A stretch of DNA of 64,000 nucleotides from Sepioteuthis lessoniana (GCA_963585895.1 OY757911.1:95406148-95470147); one strand, 5' to 3'; positions 43,942 to 55,389 are shown, numbered from the stretch's first letter. Notes: generated by a model from the letters alone, not told the origin. Numbers and translations are program-made.

Positions 43942-44994
43942 GATTTTTTCAATAAAAGTTTTAAAATAAAGCTGTAGTGTTGTTTTCTTTGGGACGACAA
44001 TTTTATCATTCCACCCTGCAATTGCAATATGTCGATCAACGTGTTTATCGGTGCTTAAGACAAAGTTTTAGAAAGAAATCATATCTGTCACAAAGTCTTC
44101 TGTTACTGAATGATATTATTTGTATTACATTTTGAACTTCCTGCTCATCATTTAACAGGGCTTGAACAATATATATATATATATATATATATTTGAAAAA
44201 AAGTAACCCGAAATGAATAATCTATTGCGAAAGAAAGTCGACGCGCAACCGTTCCGGTTTGCATATGACATCATCAGAACATTAAAAAAGACGATACCGA
44301 ATTTTGTTAGATCAACAATAGATGTTTACTGAAATTCAAAAACAAGGGAGGTAATTATATATTCAAAGAAAGGAAGAACATACGACCGTTCAATCAATAA
44401 ATCAGCCTTCATATTCTTAAAAAAATATGGGAGGGAGTAAAAAGAATAAAATAAAAACAAATTAAAAAGACACAGAAAATCCCTGAAGCTCCTGACTGGA
44501 AACTGGACGAAGCATGTACGTAAAAAAGAACCATCGTTGTGAAAGATAGAGATTCACTCTTCATTAGAACCCTTCAGACTGAAAGTACTTTCTTCAATCG
44601 GCTGCTTAGTCCCGTAGACTTCGCCTGCAGGTGGTGTCTACTGCTAGCGAGCCGGCACACCAAGCAAGCAACATGAAAATACCACTGGACATGACGAGAT
44701 TGTATTTGGACATATTAACCACCAGTGACGACTAATATAATTCAACGTCTGAAAAGGGAGAAATAACGATTCTCAAATGTATCAAATAGACGTCCCTCGT
44801 TACCGAGTAGCCGTGTGGAAACCAAAACGAAATAAAGTTGAAATTCAAAATATATCTACTCTACCCACCTACTTCATTTCTTCTTTTTTCTTTCTTTTGC
44901 AATTTTTACTGACAAGAAGGTGCCAGCGAATTAAGATGGAATAAGATATCAATAACCAACAACGACCATATATTCTGTGCACCATAAATTAAAT
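43942..44994. other. AT-rich DNA, no gene recognised
   Basis: Contains a TA tract (44169-44192). 44215-44290 reads, on the minus strand, TTCTGATGATGTCATATGCA, then ACCGGAACGGTTGCGCGTCG. This has the look of a retroelement 3' region but is not assigned. Confidence 0.4.
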
Positions 44995-45234
44995 TCTACA
45001 ACAGTCATTTGTCTTCACACAGTTGAGCAGTCAAATGGTTATATTTGGGACCCTATCAAGTATAATCACTCAGTGCTGGGGTGGGCGTGGGAGTAATGGC
45101 AATGCAGCAATTATCAACATTCCTCAAAGCTAATCATGAGATGTAGTTTAGAATCATATCAGGAGACTCGTTGGGGAGGGGTCTTACCCTTTTCAAGGAT
45201 GCAGTCGATATACTCTACTAGCATAGCTGAGTGG

Positions 45235-45236
<2 letters not shown>
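44995..45236 (-). mobile_element. Tandem-array repeat, core fragment, minus
   Basis: Inverted array unit at 45000-45045, then the inverted core (GGGACCCTATCAAG, GGGAGTAATGGCAATGCAGC, GGAGACTCGTTGGGGAGGGG, TACTCTACTAGCATAGCTGA). More decayed than the other copies. Confidence 0.6.

Positions 45237-45267
<31 letters not shown>
45237..45267. repeat. (TA)n microsatellite
   Basis: About 15 TA units directly at the core edge of the repeat. Confidence 0.95.
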
Positions 45268-45269
<2 letters not shown>

Positions 45270-46087
45270 CAATAATGAACGACTGAAATATTTAACCAAA
45301 GGAACATGGTACCTACCAAAATATTTTGTTGCATAATATATTTATAAATCAACATCAATGCATTTTTTTTAATAAAAGGAAATTTTCTAAATCATGTCGA
45401 ACTTAATTTCAAAGTTTTGCGTTTCAAAATTTATTAACTCAAGTATATTTTTCCCACTTCCAGAAGGTTTGGATGATAAAATCAATTTGATTTCCTGGTT
45501 TTCAAAATCTCAAAAACTCAATTACATTTTTACAAAATTGAAGTAGAGATTTAAAATAAAATTCAGTTTAAAACTTCGCGTTTTAATATCTCAAATCTCA
45601 AAGTATATTTTTTCATACTTCAAGAAGTTTGTAAATAAAGAATTTTAAAATTTTACTCTCAAAAGATGAGTAATATTGTGCGACCTCTGATTATGCATAA
45701 AAGAGAATATACAAATGCTTTAGACATTGATTGTTCTTTAATAAATAGTTTCAAATTGATTCATGAAATACCGATTCTGTTTTTTTTTTTTTTTTTACAA
45801 ACTATTATAAGAGAGCTGATTAAAAAGTCCGTAGACAGACGCATAATTTTAATTGAAAATGTCCCTCTCTAAGGTCTAATAAGACAGAAGTAAAATTGAT
45901 TAATGATTAAAACAGACTGTATAAAAAGGTGATAAATCAAAATGTGTGGTGTAAAGTATTTAGGTTATTGATACACCAAGATATACACAGTCTTCCTCTC
46001 TATTTTTTTCTCTTTATCTCTTATACACCCCGACACACAAACACGCCTCCCGCCACACATATATGCACAAACACACACTCAAACACG

Positions 46088-46133
<46 letters not shown>

Positions 46134-47117
46134 CCGAACGTATTCACAAAATTATCCAAGACGTTTAATTGAACAATTCTAACAATAAGTGTCTATAAAT
46201 TATGCAGACGTAAATTCTATGCAACAATAAGTCACGTGGAAATTTCGTTATTTCATTAACAGTTAAATATTAAAATGATTTATTTTCGCAGTGTAAATTA
46301 GCTTGTTTCACGGATATTCATTCTTGAGATTTATTCGGCGTATAAATCGTTCTTCCTTCGTGACTTTTTCGAAAGTATTTCGGTTGCAAGCCATTTGCAT
46401 ACACTTAGTCATTTGAAGGCAGGCTAAAATTCAAAATATGAACTCTTAAAATAAGATAAAAAAGTAAACATCAAGAAGGTCGATGCAAATGAATCTGCAT
46501 CTCCGTTAGAGAAAATGATTCCCAAAATCTTTTTTAAAATTACATCATATCATGTATTCGGGTTCTGAAATAAGGACAACATTGCGCATGAACCGAATTA
46601 ATAAGAATGCTTCCGGTACAATTTTGACGACTCTGAAGAAGCCGGTAAAAACTTATTATTGTTAAAATCTTCACAATGAACCGAAGTATTTTTCTCGCAT
46701 CATATCATTTGCGCATCATTGTGAATATAATTGCGTATATCTCACATAATACCGCAATTAAAACTTTTTTACGCTAATACTCTAAATTATACAACATAAA
46801 CTTCTTTATAACAATTTATATCTATAGAGTTGAATAGTGGTCTAAAATGTGACTAATATAAATATAATACCATCAGTAAAGTCACGAATTCCATGGTTCC
46901 ACAAACAATGTCTTATTAGTAGGGCAGACTTGAATCCGTTATCTTAATAATGTAAAAGGTCTGATGTGTCTAGGAGAATCATAATTCTACCGTGAGCTAA
47001 TCCAAACATAGAGCTCATCCAACAAAATGTGCCACAACGGTACAAAATACACGTCTGTAGCCCCACGCAGCGAATGGGTTAATGAGTGTATCACAACGTG
47101 TTAAGTGGTAGTTGGAC
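45268..47117. other. AT-rich DNA, no gene recognised
   Basis: Contains (CA)n with CGCG interruptions at 46072-46128. The ORF 45666-45872 includes a T-run and matches nothing I know. The rest is featureless. Confidence 0.5.
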
Positions 47118-47426
47118 CCTGTTGTAACCTCCTTGTGGGAAAAGGTAACGAACACACAGAGTTCCTTCTTAGTTCACTTACACCAAAGTTTATTTACCAT
47201 TACACTTATAAGTAGTTGTCAGGAGAAAACAAACTTAGTATGAAAATGAGTCACGCTCGTTGATTGGACAAAGAGAAACAACATATCATGAGGGTATAAA
47301 GAGGGAGTAGAAACAGACCTTGAATTTTTTCTGGTTTTCTCTTGAAGTTCTAACGTAGTTCTTTGCTGCTTACTTCTACACTACTGCGTGTCTGGCGTGT
47401 GACACATTTTTCGATCTCACCCCGAA
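47118..47426 (+). promoter_or_regulatory. Possible LTR with TATA box (tentative)
   Basis: Starts TGTTGTAACCTCC. It has a TATA-like GGGTATAAAGAGGGAG at 47291-47306 and pyrimidine-rich sequence after it. It ends before TGGTGGCAGCAACC at 47429, which resembles a primer-binding-site word seen after LTRs of Ty3/Gypsy elements. No second LTR is visible and the 3' CA is not clear, so this is a weak call. Confidence 0.3.
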
Positions 47427-47890
47427 AATGGTGGCAGCAACCGACGGCTGTTATTACATTGTCTTTGCTCGTGTTCACTCTTGTCTTTACCACGTCACGT
47501 TTCCTTGCCATCTAACGTTCAAACCCAAGTCATCTCCTTACTCCCACCTGGTTTCGGAGGGAGGACATATTCATTTCTGGTGTTTCCACACATGCGCCGA
47601 ACAATTGGGACCACCGGTTTTTCTCGTCATTCTTAATTTCCGCAGCAATGCACTCGTGACGGCCTGACTTAAATCGAGTGCTTGGGACTGACTCATTAGA
47701 GGTCAGTTGACTGTTCCCTAGACTTTTTGCTTTTTATTTTTATCTTTCCTTCTTTGCCTCGTTCCCCAGAAATTAGTCTTCTGTTCAATTTATAACGTAG
47801 ACCTAACATATCATGTTCCAAAAAGACTTAGCTACTCGAAAATAATCGCTTGTATAAGCACTGCTGCCGTTCACATGTTTTTTTCTTAAC
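47427..47890. other. Unassigned DNA after the possible LTR
   Basis: 47428-47667 is open for 79 codons from the ATG at the putative primer site, with a C/H-rich peptide (MVAATDGCYYIVFARVHSCL). I do not recognise it, and it could be a leader without coding function. Confidence 0.35.
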
Positions 47891-48294
47891 TGAGTGATAG
47901 AGATCAAATATATATATATATATATACATGGAAAGACAGAGAGAGAGAGACACACACACAAAGTGAGAGAGACAGATAGACAGACAGCGACAGAGAGACA
48001 GACAGAGAGACAGAGAGATCTGCTTCAAAGACGACAGTTTCTTGCCAGGATTTTAAAATGTCTAAAAACTCTCAAAAATAAAGCATAGAATTTTGGTTCC
48101 AACAATTTTGCAGACATTATCGTTATTATTTAAACTCATAATTTTCTCTGATAGTAAGTCTTAAAAACCTATGAATTAAACAAAAGAGTATTCTGATTGT
48201 CTGGAGTTGAATTTGATGAATTGTTTTTTTCCGTCGAGGCCAACAAATACAATTTCTTTTCCAACCAGAAAACACACTAATGAAAGACGACAAT

Positions 48295-48416
48295 ATATAT
48301 ATATATAAACACACACACACATAAATATATATATATATATATATATATATGATTTATGATAGTCTTACGAAAAGATTTATATATATATATATATCAATCT
48401 GTTCGTAAGAATATTA

Positions 48417-48477
<61 letters not shown>
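48295..48477. repeat. TA/CA microsatellite complex with hairpin
   Basis: TA and CA runs at 48293-48350, a hairpin at 48361-48412 with a TA loop, and a long (TA)n at 48420-48474. Confidence 0.9.
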
Positions 48478-48518
48478 CGAATCCAGAATGTCTTCAACGA
48501 CAAAAATTACTAAATAAA

Positions 48519-48566
48519 CACACATATAAAAGTCTATATATATATATATACACTTTTATATGTGTG
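48519..48566. repeat. Perfect 15-bp hairpin with (TA)n loop
   Basis: CACACATATAAAAGT at 48519-48533 is exactly complementary to ACTTTTATATGTGTG at 48552-48566. The loop is a TA run. Confidence 0.95.
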
Positions 48567-48715
48567 ATTGGTAAAATTGATGGCCGACTGATAAAAATAA
48601 ACTATATATCTTATTTCTACGTCAATTCAGCAAAAACTAAATTTATTCACTGCACAAAAATAATTAAGGAGAAAAATATTAATGCACTTTTTCTTTTTTA
48701 AGTAGAGGAATTATA

Positions 48716-48905
48716 TTGTGAATTGAATTACAACGATCAGAAAACCCACCGACCACTTGTGCGCAACAGACGGAAACGTTGGACAGATGTTTCAACCTTA
48801 TTAGGTCTCATCAACACCGTATACTGTGAATACCCCGCTCTGGAGATCGAACAAGAGAGTACAGAGCCGAAACTCTAGCACTGAGACTTCAGTCCACATT
48901 GCACA
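48716..48905 (-). mobile_element. tRNA-headed retrozyme-like element, copy 1
   Basis: On the minus strand: head AATGTGGACTGAAGTCTCAG, TGCTAGAGTTTCGGCTCTG and TTGTTCGATCTCCAGAG (A- and B-box-like). The hammerhead-like segment follows (48828-48764), then the end TTGTAATTCAATTCACAAT. About 190 bp. It matches copy 2 (49157-49360) over its whole length in the opposite direction. Small metazoan retrozymes combine a pol III tRNA-like promoter with a hammerhead; this fits, but the two copies are mutated. Confidence 0.75.
48764..48828 (-). ncRNA. Hammerhead-ribozyme-like motif, copy 1
   Basis: Minus strand: TTGATGAG (consensus CTGATGAG), stem II ACCT/AGGT with loop AATA, then TGAAAC (consensus CGAAAC), ATCT and GTC. 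Stem I, CGGTG with CAACG, pairs 4 of 5. Farther out CAGTATA with TCTGTTG pairs 6 of 7 across a one-sided loop TTTCCG. The first core C is T, which should weaken cleavage. Stem III is reduced to C-G around a short loop, as in minimal type-I hammerheads of retroelements. Confidence 0.65.
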
Positions 48906-49156
48906 CAAGTGATGCCAAATCAACCAGTCATAGTAGTTTTGCGGCCAATTAAACTGCCGCTGTCTTGCAAGATTAATCCGTACTCTTTACAGACGACAGG
49001 GTCACCTCCAATGCCACGTGTCCCCAAGAGGAATGGAAATACGCATCCGCGTAATTCAATTCACAATATAATTCTTCAACTTAAAAAAGAAAATGTACAT
49101 CTATATCCTCGCCCTTGAGGGTATAATAATTACTATGACTTGTTGATCATGCATCA
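48906..49156. other. Spacer between the two retrozyme-like elements
   Basis: 250 bp that include a 69-codon plus ORF (48909-49118), MMPNQPVIVVLRPIKLPLSC..., which I do not recognise. Nothing else is seen. Confidence 0.5.
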
Positions 49157-49360
49157 CTCGTGTGAGATGTGGATTGTGGGTTCAGTGGTAGAGTTTCGGC
49201 CCGGCATTCTGTGGTCATTGGTTCGATCTCCAGTGTAGGAGATTACGATATACGCTGCGGGTGAGATTTAATAAGGTCGAAACAGCTGCTCTGCGTTTCC
49301 GTGTATCGCGCGTAACTGTTCGCCGGATTTTTTGGTCGTGGTATTTCAATTCACAAAAAT
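49157..49360 (+). mobile_element. tRNA-headed retrozyme-like element, copy 2
   Basis: Head TGTGGGTTCAGTGGTAGAGT (A box, tRNA-Gly-like) and ATTGGTTCGATCTCCAGT (B box with one extra base), then the hammerhead-like segment 49246-49308, then CGGATTTTTTGGTCGTGGTA and TTTCAATTCACAA. The end matches the end of copy 1. Copies 1 and 2 point toward each other's heads, with 250 bp between. Confidence 0.75.
49246..49308 (+). ncRNA. Hammerhead-ribozyme-like motif, copy 2
   Basis: CGGGTGAG (two changes from CTGATGAG), stem II ATTT/AGGT with loop AATA (all four pairs kept through T-G wobbles), CGAAAC intact, AGCT, then GCTC where GTC is expected. Inner stem I CGCTG with CTGCG pairs 4 of 5. Outer stem CGATATA with TGTATCG pairs 7 of 7, with TTTCCG unpaired. 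Where copies 1 and 2 differ in stem II, pairing is kept. The core changes make this copy probably inactive. Confidence 0.65.
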
Positions 49361-49734
49361 AAATTAATGTTGACTCAGAGGCTTAGCTAGGAGAAAATAA
49401 TATGCTAAAGACACGTTAATACTAAGATTAATTGTAACAAAATATTTTTACGAGCATAACCAACTTTATTTACTTGGAATTTTCATGCATTATATATCAG
49501 CTGAGAGTGCTGGGGTCTTCTAGATTTTATGTCCTCAATATGAACTCATTTTATTATTCACGATCACAGATAGCGTGAAATGATTCGGCGATTATACAGA
49601 CAACAGTCAAATATCTGACATGAGGAATTATCAAAATAATATACACACTTAAAGTTTCCTTTGGCGGCAAATATACGTATTACCAAAACTCAACATATTC
49701 ATAATTCATATTTGTATGAATTGAATATATCTAC

Positions 49735-50985
49735 TCAAATTTAAGTGAATAATTGATTTTAACGGCATGTCAACCCATCTAGTGTTATTAAATACTAAGA
49801 GATTAGGTAAATATTTTCAGTGTACTGTTATATTTACCTTCTTTATGTAACTACTTGTATTTTAACATAGATAAATCATATTAAGTGTTCTTCCATATGC
49901 AGATTATCTAAACACAGATGTATGGTTTCATGCAATCTTATCAAATACTAAGAATTTTATAGTGTCAAATAATCATATATGTTTATTAATAATCATTTCC
50001 AACACATAACTATATGATTTCAAGTAGGTAATAATAAACTTAGTTAAGCGTTGTAGTTTCAATTTTTTTTAATACAGATAAATTACTGTTATATAGCATG
50101 AAGTATTCCCTTCAGATATGAATCATTTTTCCAATAGATCCCAGCCCAGTTTGCTGGGGCTGGAAAATATACCGACTACATCTATCAAGAGGGGTAAGTC
50201 TCCCCGAACGAGTGTCATGTATATGACACAAAACAATTTGATGGAGAGGATCCAAGGGATAGCTGACTACTCCTTTATCATCATCGCTCCCCAGTCCACT
50301 CAGACACGGAGTGGTAGCACCTGATTGGGTCCTATCTATCGGTCTATTAGATGTGCTTGACATTTAAACTGTATATTTTTGCTAAACAGAATTGTTTGAA
50401 AGAAAACTGTCTTCATATGTAACTGTGTGAAAACAAAAACTGAGTACTTATGCTAAAATGATTTTTTTTCGAAATAGTTGAAATAGAACATTTCTTTTTA
50501 TATTTGACTGTGTGTAAACAAAAAAAAATGTACTTAAGCTAAACAAAATTGTTTGAAATAGAATTGTTTTTACATTTAATTTTGTGTAAACAAATCACAA
50601 ATTAAATTGTTAGTGAAACAGACCAATACTTAGAACCATTTAATTAAGTTCACATGCTAAACTGAATTGTTTGAAATAGAGCTGTTTGATCGTTTAACTG
50701 TGGATAAACAAAAAAATTATGTACTTATGCTAACCTGAATTGTTTTGCTTTTTTTTTTCATTTAACAGTGTGAAAACAAAAAGCTTTAATTATGCTAAAA
50801 TATTTTTTTTTGGAAATCAAGTGAAATCATTTAACTGAGTATAAAAAATGAGCGCCGGCTTGATTAAATATGTGATCTTCAAAATGTATTTAGAAATTTT
50901 ACATTTAATATATGTATAGGAAGGACTTGGCATTAAATGACTTAAAAGGGTTTATATGCCATAAAACCAAACCAACTCAAACCAA
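49735..50985 (+). mobile_element. Tandem-array repeat with inverted ends (full-length candidate)
   Basis: The left end TTTTAACGGCATGTCAACCC..GTTATTAAATACTAAGAGAT (49756-49805) is an inverted, diverged copy of the right end GGCATTAAATGACTTAAAAG GGTTTATATGCCATAAAACC (50928-50967). Left-arm units (GATAAATCATATT.., TATATGATTTCAAGTAGGTAATAA) lie at 49850-50100, the core at 50135-50345 and about seven right-arm units at 50345-50880. It has the plan of a foldback element: inverted ends with subterminal tandem arrays and a short core. No ORF of note. Confidence 0.6.
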
Positions 50986-52454
50986 ATTAAATTGATGTAC
51001 TTGAACCATTGATGGGATTCTGAACAATGCAGCTGATGCAGATCAGATTGCATCTGGGAGTTATGCTAATGATGGACTAGGCTATAATCCCTAGATTTTC
51101 GGAAATGTAGTCCAACTATAAGGTGCAGTTTTGTCATACATTGGACACTCCTTTTTAAGGGGTTAGAGGGGCTTTTCTGCAAGAGATACAGTCAGCCTAT
51201 TCAAAGACAAGAGGAAAAAATATGTGAACTTTTAGTTATTGCATTTTATTGTTATATTAACTGAACAAATATAATCATTGGAATTTGCGGTCTCAAAAGC
51301 CCCTCTCTCTTCTTAAGTTGCTGGTTGGATTAGGATCTATTCTCTAAGTTAAAGTATGTTACTGATATTGCTTTAACAAAAAAATTACGTTATTTAAAAT
51401 TTTTACTGGTAACAGTAACATAAAAATATGCAAAAACATAATCAAAACAAATAAGTGAACCCATTTTGAGTGCAATATTGACAATATTTTTTTACGTTTA
51501 CCGTACAATTTTCTCCAGGTTTCATTAACATTCTGTTGCAAATATATTTCATTTAGAGAACCGTTTTCATATAGAGATCTGACCTACATTTCCCGAAGCT
51601 TTACCAAATAAAAGAGATAAATGAAAATGACCGGAGGATATAACGGTCGAAACATACGATGAGAATGTTCATATTATAAATTATGCATACCCGATTGCGT
51701 GTGTGCACGGGTGTCTCTGTACGATTGTGTGAGTGTGCATGTGTGTGTGTATGTGTGTGTGCATGTGTGTGTGTGTGTGTGTGTGCGTAAACATTTATGC
51801 GCTCACAAAACTTAAATAATTATTGAACGAGTTCACTTAAACACACATGAAGTTTATACTTCTAAAAACGTTTAATAGCTGTATGTTTTATCACATTAAA
51901 ACCATTTTTTTAATCGAATACAATAAATTATTTCAGCTGAAAATTTCAGGTAATAGCAGCTGCAGAAATCAAAAATACAATAAAATTGTAGCCACGTCGA
52001 AATAACTGTATGAAAAAACAATTTACAAAACTTATCATACTGGAAATGTATAGAAAATAAATTAGTAAGTATTACAGTTGATTTTGTTAGTGAGTGACAT
52101 TCTGCGGATGTTTTCATTCAAATATCTTCAGTGATACCAACTGGCATCAGTACATTCTCACTTAAGTCTAACACATGACCTTTGTGAATATTTTGCAAAG
52201 TGTTACACACATAGTAAATTTCCATCACATGTGAGAAGCACAAGTAAAAAAAAAAATACTTTAACAAATTTAGAATAGTAATGAAAAAATGCCCTTTTGA
52301 ATGATTTTTTTAATGAATTTATCTGATAAAACGTACAGCGATAAAAAGTTTACGTCAGTGTATAGGTCATATTGTTCAAATGACCTTGTTCAATAGTTAT
52401 TTAAGTCTAGCAAGTTTGTACACGCGTAAAGACTCTCTTTCTTTATTTCTTTCT

Positions 52455-52486
<32 letters not shown>

Positions 52487-52539
52487 TAAACAAGCACACA
52501 CATTATCAGAAATTCATATCTTTACATTAATAGTTGTTT
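50986..52539. other. AT-rich DNA, no gene recognised
   Basis: Contains (GT)n at 51735-51785 and (CA)n at 52460-52487. No coding or repeat signal otherwise. Confidence 0.5.
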
Positions 52540-52885
52540 GATCTGTTGGTTGGTTGGTTGGTTGATTGATTGTATGTCAAGCTTTTGGGGTTATTTAAAG
52601 CTAAATGATATTTGCAAGTAATTATACGTTTTGCAACTTAGACAGGATGAGACACAAGATATTTTTAAGGGAATAAAGTTGGTTTGAATTCAGAGTTGAC
52701 CTTCTCCTACACTGGTTGCGTACGGACAGCCCAGCAGGCCCTACTATTTATGATAGCAGGATGAAGAAGAAATAGATTCATGCCTTTACCAAGGATATTA
52801 GAGCAAAGCAAAACGCACACTGCTTTGACGATTATTTAAACTTAAGGCTCCGATTCCATTTTCTCCGACGATAACCGTTTCCCTC
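52540..52885 (-). mobile_element. SINE of the 23.4-kb family, degenerate, with the other SINE tail
   Basis: Begins (plus sense) GTTGGTTGGTTGGTTG and TGTATGTCAAGCTTTTGGGG TTATTTAAAGC, the inverted common tail. It continues as the inverted body of the 23374 family (GAATTCAGAGTTGACCTTCT, GATAGCAGGATGAAGAAG) and ends in a worn tRNA head (GGCTCCGATTCCATTTTCTC). The combination of tail and body differs from 23374-23664, so tails have been exchanged between families. Confidence 0.6.
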
Positions 52886-53388
52886 AGTACACCTCTAAAT
52901 GTGTGTAAAGTAGCTATTGATAATAAACATTTGTGAACAATTATAAATCCCTATAACCATTATTCATGAAAAAATATTTCACATATAGTTTCACGTATTT
53001 CAATCATGCTTTTTTTTTTTATAAAACGTCCGTTAAACACATCGATGGTACCCAAAATGGTTCTAACTTCGAGTCAGAACCCTCCTCAATATTGTGTTCA
53101 AATGAGAGAAAACTTATTTTAGAAATACTATACAAGCTAACAAGCATTCAGTTTTTCTTAGTTGTCGAGAGATTTAAACCTCACTGAACTTTTATGTGAC
53201 AAGTTGCAGACTTCATTAAGCATACACAACTCAATTACCGTAACTTCAGGAATTACTTCGATTGCCATACACATAAAACAACTCAAGAATCACTTAAATT
53301 CCATGTGATATCATATAGCTGCTGTTATTTAGTTGAAGAGATGAACTAGATAATTTTAGTTATTTGCCCTTAATGTTCCGTGCTTTAT

Positions 53389-53390
<2 letters not shown>
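52886..53390. other. AT-rich DNA, nothing recognised
   Basis: The ORF 52966-53187 matches nothing I know. Confidence 0.5.
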
Positions 53391-53460
<70 letters not shown>

Positions 53461-53476
53461 GTGTGTGTGTGTGTGT

Positions 53477-53520
<44 letters not shown>
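53391..53520. repeat. (TA)n-(GT)n-(GA)n compound microsatellite
   Basis: TA 53391-53458, GT 53460-53477, GA 53480-53520, joined without spacers. Confidence 0.95.
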
Positions 53521-53522
<2 letters not shown>

Positions 53523-53924
53523 ATCAGATATATCGTTTGCTCTACTCGCAATACCAGATCATTGTGTCGTCGTTGTATATTTTTGAGCCCTCAGCTGTTA
53601 TCAAGATTACATTAATGGTATGTTGACCTTCTTGTCTTTGATCGAATTATTCATAGATCTTAGTTTTTCCTGTTTATATTGAGGATTTGCTGATATCTGT
53701 TTTGAGCTTTTCCAGTAACTCTATTATACATTCTGGTAGGGAAGCTGTCATTTTAGTCGCAATATGGTTTTGTTGACCGTTGCTGCATTAGTGGTGTCTG
53801 TTGTCAATTTCATTTTTAGAGCAGCAGATAGCGGTTTCAAGAAAATTGAATTTCTTTAGGGTTCGTTCAATTTTCTTGGGGTTTGATCAATTAGTCCTTG
53901 TACTTTCTTTAATGTGATATCCTC
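53521..53924. other. AT-rich DNA, nothing recognised
   Basis: 53830-53890 has a local near-duplication (TCAATTTTCTTGGGGTTTGATCAAT-type words). No coding signal. Confidence 0.5.
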
Positions 53925-54180
53925 TTTTATTGGCCTAGTAGGTAGAGTGTTCGCTAATGGCCCGGGAGACCAGGGTTCAGTCCCAGGTCCGGTCATACTA
54001 AAGACTTAAAAAGGGTACTTGATACCTCCTTGCTTAACGCTCATAATAATAAGGTACTTATCAAGTGTAAATTTGAAAAATCCGGGAGAAGAAACAGCAC
54101 CCTCCCCTAGACCTCGCTGTTGTAGCTATTGAAAAGTGAGCCTTCGGGTCGCCCTCTACTACGGTCCCCAACTTTACTTA
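53925..54180 (+). mobile_element. tRNA-derived SINE, third head type
   Basis: Head TTGGCCTAGTAGGTAGAGTG (A box TAGTAGGTAGAG) and CAGGGTTCAGTCCCAGGTCC (B box GGGTTCAGTCCC) about 35 bp later. The body has CTTGCTTAACGCTCATAATA and CGGGAGAAGAAACAGCACCC, then CGGGTCGCCCTCTACTACGG. The head is tRNA-like in length and boxes. No other copy is in the window, and target duplications are not evident. Confidence 0.6.
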
Positions 54181-54289
54181 CTATATGTGATTTGTAGACA
54201 CAGTTTGTGGATGATATTTATAAATAACCCAGAGCTCATATGTGTGCTCACAATTGAATGTTTTCAATAATTTCTAACACTGAAAATTC

Positions 54290-54845
54290 TATTTCATATT
54301 AATCCTTTTCCCGCTCAGTTCAATGTAATGCAATTTAACACAAACAGTTTGATTCTACATCATTTAATTGTTGGCACATAGTTAAATGGTTAAGCATATA
54401 AGATATGTGTGTCAATGACTTGTAGGTAATATTATTTTTAAATGAGTCACGGCTAATTCATTTTCACACAAGTATTACTATTGTTTGAACATAGGTAAAT
54501 GGTTGAAATTATAGGTATTAAATCTTTAAAGAAATAATTTATTATGGACGGTTAGGATATAATTTAGAATATCATATGGGTCCGGTCGGCTAGGGCTGTA
54601 GAATACACGGATTGCATTTCTGCAGAGGGGTAAGACTCCCCAAACGAGTGTCCTGGATATGATACTAAAGAATCTGATGGTAAGGTTCCACTAATGCTGG
54701 AGCTTTGCGAAATGCACAGTGCCACTTTATTGCCATCTATTCCAGGTCGACTATGGGTTAAATAGAAGTAAACTTTAAAAAAATTGATTTGGCATTAAAT
54801 AAGCTGAAATGGTTGTCATGCCATGAAACCAAACCAAACCAAACA
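54290..54845 (+). mobile_element. Tandem-array repeat with left-arm units, core deleted at 3' side
   Basis: Left-arm units (ACACATAGTTAAATGGTT-like) at 54290-54540, core at 54575-54755, almost no right array, and the tail GGCATTAAATAAGCTGAAAT..GTCATGCCATGAAACCAAAC. The shortest right arm of the family. Confidence 0.7.
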
Positions 54846-55069
54846 AAACCAGAAGGTCTTGATCACGCGAGAAAGCTTCTTTGATCGCAAGTTTCTTAAT
54901 TCTGTCCTGAAAGTTCAACGCACATAAAGATATTAATGATTCTTCATGTGATCAGCAGTGACCTAATCATGTTGGGGATTGAAACATATGTTTGTCACTT
55001 TAAGAGGAGGGCTTTTGTATTTTCTTTTGTCTTTTTTGCTTAAGTTTTAATGATTTGCTTTAACATATT

Positions 55070-55265
55070 TGTTTAGTTCGTTTTCATTCTATCAGGCATA
55101 TCAATCTTCAGAGGTTATTTAAGTCCAGAGCGACCCTTGTAGAACAACAACAGTGAATTAAATTGCCTATTGCCGTGGGTAAATTGGGTTCATATCTTTC
55201 CCAAAAGTATTAATTTGAAAGTAAATATAATAACATGACCGGAATCCGTCTTTTTGATATTATAC
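55070..55265 (-). mobile_element. tRNA-type SINE, degenerate, 19.6-kb family
   Basis: Inverted tail CAGGCATATCAATCTTCAGA GGTTATTTAAG and body (GGGTTCATATCTTTCCCAAA), ending in a worn head near 55250. Confidence 0.7.
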
Positions 55266-55389
55266 AACAAAAATTCTCCCCAAAATAATGCACTTTAAGA
55301 GTAAATTTTCTTTCAGAAAATTTTAACTTTGTGGCACTTTTCCTGTTACACAGAACTGGAATCAACCGGTTTATAATTTGAACATCAAC

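Noticed and set aside
44215..44290. CTGATGATGTC..GGAACGG on the minus strand as a hammerhead or Penelope-like end
   Set aside because: Stem II does not form and GAAA is replaced by GGAA. No Penelope RT or GIY-YIG sequence was seen nearby.
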